This document shows positions 57,925 through 64,000 of a stretch of 64,000 nucleotides of DNA, one piece after another. The notes under the pieces are model-generated. The model made no database searches and was not told the origin of the DNA. It worked only from the letters and a program-made list of their open reading frames with translations. Numbering within the stretch: the first letter of the stretch is position 1; each line of letters starts with the position of its first letter. Origin of the DNA: Synechococcus sp. NOUM97013 (GTDB taxonomy: Bacteria; Cyanobacteriota; Cyanobacteriia; PCC-6307; Cyanobiaceae). The translations under genes and the position numbers were made by a program. Location: contig NZ_CP047941.1 in NCBI RefSeq assembly GCF_014279815.1, forward strand, positions 372,001 through 436,000, in the 5' to 3' direction.

Positions 57925-59022
57925 TCAGTCGTCGGACTGTTCGCTCAGTGCTTCCAGTTTGCTGCGTTGTTCTTCCGCGACGCAGGCATCAATCACATCC
58001 TCCATCTGTCCTTGAAGCACTGGATCAAGACTGAAATTGCGACCCAGTCGATGGTCGGTGACGCGGTTGTCTTTGGCGTTGTATGTGCGGATTTTTTCGC
58101 TGCGATCTCCAGTGCCAACCTGGGCACGACGGGCTGAACTCTCACGTTCATTGGCTTCAGCCAGCTGTCGCTCATAAAGCTTGGCCCGGAGGATCTCCAT
58201 GGCCCGTTCCCGGTTCTGCAACTGTGACCGTTCCTGGGTGCAGAACACCCGGATGCCGGTTGGCTTGTGCAGCAAGTCAACGGCGGTTTCCACCTTGTTC
58301 ACGTTTTGTCCTCCGGCACCACCTGAGCGGGCTGTGCTGATGTCCAGGTCACCGGGATCAATCTGGACTTCCACAGGATCCGCTTCCGGCATCACGGCCA
58401 CGGTTGCCGTCGAGGTGTGCACACGTCCCTGAGACTCTGTCGCGGGAACCCGTTGCACCCGGTGCACACCGGCTTCGAATTTCAGTTCGCTGAAGACGGC
58501 GTCACCCTTCACGGACAGAATCAGCTCTCGATAGCCCCCCAGGTCTGCTTCGCTGGCGCTGACCGGTTGCACGCTCCAGCCTCGACGGCTGCTGAACCGC
58601 TCATACATCCGTGCCAGATCTCCCGCCCAAAGACAGGCTTCATCGCCACCGGCACCAGCTCGGATTTCGAGCATGACGCTGCGTTCATCACGAGGATCCC
58701 GTGGCAGCAATGCCACTGTCAATTGTTGAATCAAGGCGTCGTGGCGTGCATCCAGTGCCTCCAGCTCCTGCTGAGCCAGCTCCTCCATCTCCGAATCTCC
58801 GCGGCTGTCGCGGAGCATTGAACGCGCCTGGTCTCGTTCGTGAATCACGGTCTTCAGAGCTGCGTAGTCCAGCACCAGAGGTTCCAACCGTGAACGCTCC
58901 TTGGCGATCGTCTGCAGACGTTCAGGATCTGCTGCCACATCAGGGTCAGCGAGCTGACGTTCCAGGTTGTGGAAACTGCTGGTGGCCGCGTCGAGGCGAC
59001 TGTTCAGGGTTGAAGGATCCAT
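57925..59022 (-). CDS. prfA: Peptide chain release factor 1
   Basis: RF1 ends translation at UAA and UAG. The 365-residue product has the stop-recognition PAT triplet in [14 protein letters not shown] (RF1 type, not the RF2 SPF) and the catalytic GGQ in [10 protein letters not shown] at about residue 235. ATG at 59022 starts [11 protein letters not shown]; a GTG at 59028 is the alternative. It comes last in the ribosomal-protein run, about 110 bp after rpmE, with a terminator between. Confidence 0.97.
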   Translation of the reverse strand: MDPSTLNSRLDAATSSFHNLERQLADPDVAADPERLQTIAKERSRLEPLVLDYAALKTVIHERDQARSMLRDSRGDSEMEELAQQELEALDARHDALIQQLTVALLPRDPRDERSVMLEIRAGAGGDEACLWAGDLARMYERFSSRRGWSVQPVSASEADLGGYRELILSVKGDAVFSELKFEAGVHRVQRVPATESQGRVHTSTATVAVMPEADPVEVQIDPGDLDISTARSGGAGGQNVNKVETAVDLLHKPTGIRVFCTQERSQLQNRERAMEILRAKLYERQLAEANERESSARRAQVGTGDRSEKIRTYNAKDNRVTDHRLGRNFSLDPVLQGQMEDVIDACVAEEQRSKLEALSEQSDD

Positions 59023-59072
59023 CGCCACGGGTGCACTGACTTGAGCGGGAACGGACAGGAGAGATCAAACAG

Positions 59073-59111
59073 AAAAAAGCCCCGAAAGCAGAGCGAGTTC
59101 TGCTTCCGGGG
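59073..59111 (-). terminator. Terminator after rpmE
   Basis: On the minus strand CCCCGGAAGCAG pairs with CTGCTTTCGGGG (one G-T pair), followed by CTTTTTTC. It sits between rpmE and prfA, so prfA probably has its own promoter or depends on read-through. Confidence 0.88.
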
Positions 59112-59133
59112 TTCTGGATCAATGGCCTGAAGT

Positions 59134-59391
59134 TCAGGAATCGGCCTTGGCGTCGCTGGCCTTGTCGTCGGATGTGGCGCTGGTGCTGCCCATCCCGTAT
59201 TTGCGCATGAAACGATCCACACGACCTTCGGTATCCAGAATTTTCTGGGTGCCGGTAAAGAACGGATGGTTGCCGCTCCACACATCGACGTGGATTTCGG
59301 GTTGGGTGGAGCCAGTGGTCATCACCACTTCCCCGTTGCAAATCACCTTGGCATCGGGATACCAGGTGGGATGAATGTCGGACTTGGGCAT
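59134..59391 (-). CDS. rpmE: 50S ribosomal protein L31
   Basis: The 85-residue product starts MPKSDIHPTWYPDAKVICNG and has the EIHVDVWSGNHPFFTGTQKILDTEGRVDRF core. It has a single Cys (VICNG) and lacks the zinc-binding cysteine set, so it is a zinc-free type. A short Ser/Asp/Lys tail follows the conserved part. It follows rpsI by about 8 bp. Confidence 0.95.
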   Translation of the reverse strand: MPKSDIHPTWYPDAKVICNGEVVMTTGSTQPEIHVDVWSGNHPFFTGTQKILDTEGRVDRFMRKYGMGSTSATSDDKASDAKADS

Positions 59392-59399
59392 GACAGAGA

Positions 59400-59804
59400 T
59401 CAGCGCTTGGAGAACTGGGGAGCCTTGCGAGCTTTCTTGAGGCCGTACTTGCGACGTTCCTTCGCCCTGGGGTCACGGCTGAGGTGGCCTTCAGTCTTCA
59501 AGGGCTTGCGGTTGTCAGCGGACAGCTCGCACAGTGCACGGGCGGCACCTTGCTTGATGGCGTCAGCCTGGCCGGTCAGTCCACCACCACGAACGTTCAC
59601 CAGAACGTCGTATTCAGCGGTGAGACCCAGGGTCTGCAGCGGAGCCTTGACGGCTGCGATGTATGCAGGGTTGTAGTTCAGGTAGTTGTCGCCAGGACGA
59701 CCATTGATGGTGATCGTGCCGTTGCCGGGGACGAGGCGAACGCGGGCAACGGAGGTCTTGCGGCGACCGGTGCCCCAGTAGACGACGGAGTTGGAAGTGC
59801 TCAT
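59400..59804 (-). CDS. rpsI: 30S ribosomal protein S9
   Basis: The 134-residue product has [19 protein letters not shown] at the start and ends with [24 protein letters not shown], the C-terminal tail that contacts P-site tRNA. Its ATG overlaps the rplM stop as ATGA, so translation is probably coupled. Length is normal. Confidence 0.97.
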   Translation of the reverse strand: MSTSNSVVYWGTGRRKTSVARVRLVPGNGTITINGRPGDNYLNYNPAYIAAVKAPLQTLGLTAEYDVLVNVRGGGLTGQADAIKQGAARALCELSADNRKPLKTEGHLSRDPRAKERRKYGLKKARKAPQFSKR

Positions 59805-60253
59805 TGGGCAGAAGCGGCGGGATCGAGCTGCAGGGGCTGGGGCTGCTGGGCGGCGTGGGGATGCTCTGCACCCTTGTACACCTTGAGCTTGCGGAACATC
59901 TGGCGTCCCAGTGCGTTGTGGGGAAGCATGCCTTTGATGGCTTTCTCCACGATGCGCTCGGGCAGTCGCTCCTGGAGGTGGGCGAAGGTCTCGACCTTCA
60001 TGCCACCGGGACGACCGGAGTGACGCCGATACAGCTTCTGCTGTGACTTGTTGCCACTGACACGCACCTTGTCGGCATTCACGACAACGACGAAATCGCC
60101 GGTGTCCAGGTGGGGGGTGTAGCTGGCTTTGTTCTTGCCGCGAAGCACGGAAGCCACTTCGGTCGCCAGGCGGCCGAGGGTTTGATTCTCAGCGTCCACC
60201 AGGTACCACTGGCGTTCGATCGAATCGATGGAAGGGACGGAGGTCTTGTTCAT
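59801..60253 (-). CDS. rplM: 50S ribosomal protein L13
   Basis: L13 is an early 23S rRNA binder. The 150-residue product starts [34 protein letters not shown] and has the [16 protein letters not shown] and [19 protein letters not shown] signatures. Its C-terminal end has a Gln/Pro-rich addition. It is followed by rpsI with a 4-bp overlap. Confidence 0.97.
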   Translation of the reverse strand: MNKTSVPSIDSIERQWYLVDAENQTLGRLATEVASVLRGKNKASYTPHLDTGDFVVVVNADKVRVSGNKSQQKLYRRHSGRPGGMKVETFAHLQERLPERIVEKAIKGMLPHNALGRQMFRKLKVYKGAEHPHAAQQPQPLQLDPAASAQ

Positions 60254-60406
60254 CGCGCCGGCATGCCGGTTCGGTTATGCCCCGTCGCATGACGACGAAG
60301 CTGGGCAGGGAGCATCAGTGACGCCGTGGCGTTCTGACCAGAGCTCAAAGATCGACTTTACCTGTCCGTGGTGCACCCCTTGATCAAGCAAGGAGGAACC
60401 GACCGG

Positions 60407-61276
60407 TCAGGCTTGGTGTGGCCAGGGTGGTGGATCCGGGGGCGGATCTTCCGAGGCCAGAAAAAACGTCGGTTGACAATCGTACCAGCCGCCCTTGCTG
60501 AAGATCTCCTCGGGGTACCCAGCGCGCAGCAGGCACAGACCTTGGGGTGGTGCTCCATCCTTCACTTCATGGCGGCGCCGTTCCCGCCAGCGTTGCTCAA
60601 AGTGTTGCAGGGTCAGTCGGTGTTCTCCCACAGCGACCAGTTGGCCCATCAGCAAGCGAACCATGCCGTAGAGGAACCCACTGGCCTGGATCTCGACGTG
60701 AATCAGATCTCCCGCACGCTGGATGCACACGTCCTGAATCGTGGTTCGGGAGTGCGACCTTCGACTGCCGGCTCGCTGGAACGCTGCGAAGTCATGGCTG
60801 CCAAGAAGGCCTTGTAGTGCCTGCTGCATCACCTGTTCATCGAGGCGGGCCTGATAGCGATGCCAGCTCCACGGTGCAAGAAACAGGTTGGGGCGGCGAC
60901 CGTTGTAGATGGTGTAGCGATAGCGCCTGTAGCTCGCGGAATAGCAGGCATGCCAGTCGAGCGGGCGCTCGACAGCTTCACGCACCCGGATCGAACCAGG
61001 CAGTCGCCCGTTCAGTGCAGGTGCCCAGCGGCTGGCGGGGATGGGGCCACTGCAATCGAAATGCACCACCTGGCCAGCGGCATGAACGCCGGAATCGGTG
61101 CGTCCGGCGGCGACGCTGTGCACCGGCCGATGAGGATCGAGGGCTGCAATGGCGTCGTCCAGCACGCCTTGAACGCTGGTGCCCTGACGCTGCCGTTGCC
61201 AACCGCAAAAAAAAGACCCCTCGTACTGAAGGCTGAGGGCAATCCGTCGTGGACGATTGCCGACAGGTTCAGTCAA
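60407..61276 (-). CDS. truA: tRNA pseudouridine(38-40) synthase TruA
   Basis: TruA forms pseudouridine at positions 38-40 of tRNA anticodon arms. The 289-residue product has the catalytic Asp61 in [15 protein letters not shown], family segments [18 protein letters not shown] and [20 protein letters not shown]. The start is TTG at 61276; no ATG or GTG precedes the conserved N-terminus ([15 protein letters not shown]) in frame. It follows rplQ by about 45 bp on the same strand, a common arrangement. Confidence 0.94.
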   Translation of the reverse strand: MTEPVGNRPRRIALSLQYEGSFFCGWQRQRQGTSVQGVLDDAIAALDPHRPVHSVAAGRTDSGVHAAGQVVHFDCSGPIPASRWAPALNGRLPGSIRVREAVERPLDWHACYSASYRRYRYTIYNGRRPNLFLAPWSWHRYQARLDEQVMQQALQGLLGSHDFAAFQRAGSRRSHSRTTIQDVCIQRAGDLIHVEIQASGFLYGMVRLLMGQLVAVGEHRLTLQHFEQRWRERRRHEVKDGAPPQGLCLLRAGYPEEIFSKGGWYDCQPTFFLASEDPPPDPPPWPHQA

Positions 61277-61320
61277 GGAGTCAGTTTCGGAGCGCTTTGA
61301 AATGCTGATGCCAGACAGTC

Positions 61321-61671
61321 TCAGACCAATTCGATGATGGCCATCTCGGCGTTGTCACCACGGCGACGAACCGTGCGAGTGATCCGGGTGTAGCCGCCCT
61401 TGCGATCGCTGTAACGCTCAGGAGCCTTTTCAAACAGAGCGTGCACCAGCTGTTTGTCGTAGACGTAGCCCAGAACCCGGCGACGGGAGGAGAGGCTGCC
61501 TTCCTTGGCAAGCGTGATCATCCGTTCTGCTTCATCACGCAGAGCCTTGGCACGTGCCTTGGTGGTGGTGACGCGACCTTCGCGGATCAGCTGCGTGGTC
61601 AGGCCACGCAACATGGCTTTGCGTTGGTCAGCGGGGCGACCCAGCTGCGGGACTCGGCATTGGTGACGCAT
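61321..61671 (-). CDS. rplQ: 50S ribosomal protein L17
   Basis: The 116-residue product starts [21 protein letters not shown] and contains the [22 protein letters not shown] signature and RDGGYTRI-like (here [17 protein letters not shown]) C-terminal motif. It follows rpoA by about 40 bp in the same operon. Confidence 0.97.
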   Translation of the reverse strand: MRHQCRVPQLGRPADQRKAMLRGLTTQLIREGRVTTTKARAKALRDEAERMITLAKEGSLSSRRRVLGYVYDKQLVHALFEKAPERYSDRKGGYTRITRTVRRRGDNAEMAIIELV

Positions 61672-61710
61672 GGTTCTGTCGGGACTGAAGACGTAAGGAC
61701 GGGAGTGAGA

Positions 61711-62649
61711 TCAGGCGCTGGTGCGGCTCTGAGGGATCTGGATGCCGATGCGCTCGAGAGCCTCGATTACTTCGTCAGCAGACTTGGAACCGAAGTTCTT
61801 GATTTCCAGCAGATCCTCGTAGCTGAAGCCCATCAGATCGGAAACTGAATTGACCTGTGCGCGCTTCAAGCAGTTGTAAGCACGCACCGACAGATTCAGC
61901 TCCTCGAGAGGGATCTGGGCTTCTGCTGTGGGTTCCGGTTCGGCGGGAACCTCTTCCACCATGGTCACAGTGGCCAGGGGCTGGAAGAGTTCAATCAGCT
62001 GATTGGCCGATTGGGCGATGGCGTCATCGGGTGTGATGGAGCCATCGGTCACCACCTCCATCCGCAGCCGCTCGCGGGCGGAGCCTCCTTCTGCGACAGC
62101 GGTTTCGTCAATGGTGAAATTCACACGGTGGACGGGCATGAACACCGCATCGATCTGGAGAAGATCGATGGCGCTGGTGTCTTCGCTGTGGCGATCAACA
62201 GGGCGATAGCCCACGCCACGCTCAACGTGCACTTCAAGCTCGAGGCTGTAACCCTCGCTGACGGTGGCGATCACCCGCTCTCCGTCGACAACTTGAACCT
62301 GTGAGGAGAACTGCAGATCCTTGGCTTTCACCGTTGCGGGCCCGGCAATCACCAGACGGCCGATTTCCAGTTCGCTGGTGCGACTGTTGACCGTGATCTG
62401 CTTGCAGTTCAGCAGGATGTCGAGCACATCTTCCCGAACGCCGGGAATGGTGGCGTACTCGTGATTGACACCAGCGATGCGCACGGCCGTTACGGCTGTG
62501 CCCTCGAGGTTGCCCATCAGCACCCGACGCAGCGAATTGCCAAGCGTCGTGGCTTGACCACGCTCCAGTGGGCCGATGAGAAACACACCGGTCTGGGAGC
62601 GATCGTCAGCGATCTGATGCTCGATACGGTCGATCTGGTATTGCAGCAC
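61711..62649 (-). CDS. rpoA: RNA polymerase alpha subunit
   Basis: The 312-residue product has the N-terminal dimerisation domain ([25 protein letters not shown]), and the C-terminal domain that contacts DNA and activators ([22 protein letters not shown] and [19 protein letters not shown]). The start is GTG at 62649. The gene lies in its usual place between rpsK and rplQ. Confidence 0.98.
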   Translation of the reverse strand: MLQYQIDRIEHQIADDRSQTGVFLIGPLERGQATTLGNSLRRVLMGNLEGTAVTAVRIAGVNHEYATIPGVREDVLDILLNCKQITVNSRTSELEIGRLVIAGPATVKAKDLQFSSQVQVVDGERVIATVSEGYSLELEVHVERGVGYRPVDRHSEDTSAIDLLQIDAVFMPVHRVNFTIDETAVAEGGSARERLRMEVVTDGSITPDDAIAQSANQLIELFQPLATVTMVEEVPAEPEPTAEAQIPLEELNLSVRAYNCLKRAQVNSVSDLMGFSYEDLLEIKNFGSKSADEVIEALERIGIQIPQSRTSA

Positions 62650-62693
62650 GGTCTGAGGCGGGGGAGAGAGGGACCTGAACAGGGACGCGTTGA

Positions 62694-63086
62694 TCAGACG
62701 CGACGACGCTTGGAACGGCGGCAGCCGTTGTGGGGCAGCGGAGTGACGTCGCGGATCAGCGTGATTTCAAGACCTGCAACCTGAAGGGCACGGATGGCGG
62801 TTTCGCGACCTGAACCAGGTCCACGCACCAACACCTCGATCTGACGCATGCCCTGTTCGAGGGCGCGACGAGCAGCCGCTTCAGCTGCGGTTTGGGCGGC
62901 GAAGGGTGTGCCTTTGCGAGCACCCTTGAAGCCACTGGCACCAGCCGACGACCAGGAGATGACCTCTCCGGTGGTGTCGGTGATCGACACGATCGTGTTG
63001 TTGAAGGTGCTCTGGATGTGGGCAACGCCGTTGGGGACGTTGCGCTTGGCCTTCTTGGGACCTGATTTCTTGACGGTTTTGGCCAT
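62694..63086 (-). CDS. rpsK: 30S ribosomal protein S11
   Basis: The 130-residue product has [39 protein letters not shown] and [16 protein letters not shown] signatures and the C-terminal [11 protein letters not shown] tail. It follows rpsM by about 57 bp. Confidence 0.98.
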   Translation of the reverse strand: MAKTVKKSGPKKAKRNVPNGVAHIQSTFNNTIVSITDTTGEVISWSSAGASGFKGARKGTPFAAQTAAEAAARRALEQGMRQIEVLVRGPGSGRETAIRALQVAGLEITLIRDVTPLPHNGCRRSKRRRV

Positions 63087-63143
63087 GGGCCTGCAGTGAG
63101 AGAGGGCTTATGGAACAGAAAGATCCGATCTGCCGCGGAAGGC

Positions 63144-63509
63144 TTACTTCTTCTTGCCAGCCACGGTTTTGCGGGCGCCGCGGCGGGTGCGGGCGTTGGT
63201 GCGAGTCCGCTGACCACGCACAGGCAGGCTCATGCGGTGACGACGTCCACGCAGGCAACCGATGTCCTGCAAGCGCTTGAGAGCCATGCCCTCCTGGCGA
63301 CGCAGATCACCTTCGATGGTGAAGGCTTCGGTGGCACCGCGCAGTTTCTGCACATCGCCATCCTCGAGATCCTTGACTCGAGTGTCTGGGTTGACACCAG
63401 TCTTGGAGAGGATGGTTTTGGCCCTGGTGGGACCAATTCCGTAGATGTAGGTGAGGGCGACTTCGATCCGCTTGTCGCGGGGAATGTCGACACCAGCAAT
63501 CCGTGCCAC
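63144..63509 (-). CDS. rpsM: 30S ribosomal protein S13
   Basis: The 121-residue product (GTG start) has [33 protein letters not shown] and [18 protein letters not shown]-like (here [20 protein letters not shown]) segments, and a Lys-rich end. It sits between rpmJ and rpsK. Confidence 0.98.
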   Translation of the reverse strand: MARIAGVDIPRDKRIEVALTYIYGIGPTRAKTILSKTGVNPDTRVKDLEDGDVQKLRGATEAFTIEGDLRRQEGMALKRLQDIGCLRGRRHRMSLPVRGQRTRTNARTRRGARKTVAGKKK

Positions 63510-63583
63510 TGAGCTAACAATCGAGGGGGAACAGGTGCCGCCGAAAGGCGGCGAGGGGGGCGATCAGAATCAGTCGTCCAGGG

Positions 63584-63697
63584 TCAACCCTGGCGCTGCT
63601 TGTGCTTGGGGTTTTCGCAAATGACCAGGACGCGGCCGTGGCGACGAATCACCCGACACTTGTCACACATTTTCTTGACCGAGGCGCGCACCTTCAT
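63584..63697 (-). CDS. rpmJ: 50S ribosomal protein L36
   Basis: This short gene encodes 37 residues: [20 protein letters not shown] then [17 protein letters not shown]. The zinc-binding set is Cys11, Cys14, Cys27 and His32. It lies between adk and rpsM, the usual place. Confidence 0.97.
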   Translation of the reverse strand: MKVRASVKKMCDKCRVIRRHGRVLVICENPKHKQRQG

Positions 63698-63743
63698 GGT
63701 GTGGCTCTCCAAAAATTCCAAACAGCTAACGTACCACAGCGGG

Positions 63744-64000
63744 TCAAGCAAGTACCTCTTCGATGCGCTGGGTGATCGCTTCGACGCCTCCGTGCGCTTC
63801 GACTGAGACCAGCAGGTTTTTCTCGCGGTAGTAATCGATCAGCGGGGCTGTTTGCTCCTGATACACCGCGAGCCGGTTGCGGATCACGGCTTCGTTGTCA
63901 TCCGCACGGCCACGGCCCAGAAGACGTTCGATCAGCACTGCATCGTCGAGTTCCAGCAACACCACGCTTTCAATGCTCTGGTTGAGCTCCAGCAGGAGGG
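63744..64000 (-). CDS. adk: Adenylate kinase, C-terminal part (5' end outside window)
   Basis: This is the C-terminal part of adenylate kinase, which interconverts ATP, ADP and AMP. The visible 85 or so residues run from [19 protein letters not shown] to the stop at 63744. The LID area reads [20 protein letters not shown], the short-LID form without the zinc finger, followed by [16 protein letters not shown]. The frame is still open at the window edge. Position next to rpmJ agrees with the ribosomal superoperon order. Confidence 0.93.
   Translation of the reverse strand, partial: LLLELNQSIESVVLLELDDAVLIERLLGRGRADDNEAVIRNRLAVYQEQTAPLIDYYREKNLLVSVEAHGGVEAITQRIEEVLA

Overview
The window reads as a chromosomal segment of a marine picocyanobacterium of the Synechococcus/Cyanobium group (alpha-cyanobacteria). 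It has high G+C and strong third-position G/C bias. It carries psbO, psbA, psaA-psaB and psaI-psaL, a ferredoxin-type glutamate synthase, a plant/cyanobacterial LL-diaminopimelate aminotransferase, an MPBQ-type methyltransferase for plastoquinone/tocopherol, and an RNase E ending in the Arg-rich cyanobacterial tail. Genes are dense on both strands, with short gaps and several coupled or convergently overlapping ends. Family calls come from reading the protein sequences, not from a database search.

Layout. 1-7.5 kb: coaBC end, a small conserved protein, psbO, sat, ftsH, eda, a histone-H1-like basic protein and aroC. 7.5-12 kb: a looser, more A+T-rich stretch between aroC and psbA holding a DUF985 cupin, a bile-acid:Na+ symporter (BASS) family transporter, a DUF2252 protein and a secreted Cys-bearing TPR protein; it also contains a decayed copy of the psbA 3' end. 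12-17.4 kb: psbA (D1 with Glu130), a divergent radical SAM protein, a CPBP protease, clpS and dapL. 17.4-25.9 kb: a large radical SAM/DUF2344 protein, rne, rnhB, a DUF1997 protein, pheA, the MPBQ methyltransferase and a LON-domain protein. 25.9-30.8 kb: the str cluster rpsL-rpsG-fusA-tuf-rpsJ. 30.8-42.2 kb: an A-type Fe-S carrier-like protein, an NAGPA-domain protein, glutamate synthase, a YCII protein, lipA, tRNA-Pro, a CbiG-CobJ fusion and a secreted Pro-rich protein. 42.6-52.8 kb: psaA-psaB, a bicupin, a small membrane protein, an RND pump and psaI-psaL. 52.9-57.9 kb: a HEAT-like protein and an envelope group (glycosyltransferase, NlpC/P60 hydrolase, beta-lactamase-like hydrolase, alr) with tRNA-Ser and an HNH protein. 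57.9-64 kb: the end of the ribosomal superoperon, adk-rpmJ-rpsM-rpsK-rpoA-rplQ-truA-rplM-rpsI-rpmE-prfA.

How it fits together. Most genes serve oxygenic photosynthesis (PSII core and oxygen-evolving complex, PSI core and its trimer subunits, the FtsH protease class that clears damaged D1, plastoquinone synthesis), translation, sulfur and nitrogen assimilation, and aromatic or lysine amino-acid synthesis. I found no CRISPR array, transposase, integrase, restriction or defence system.

The best second-look item is the psbA 3' remnant at about 10.6-10.8 kb. With the intact psbA it brackets the TPR gene, which points to past tandem duplication or recombination at psbA. I did not find a convincing new multi-gene system, and the findings are scored accordingly.
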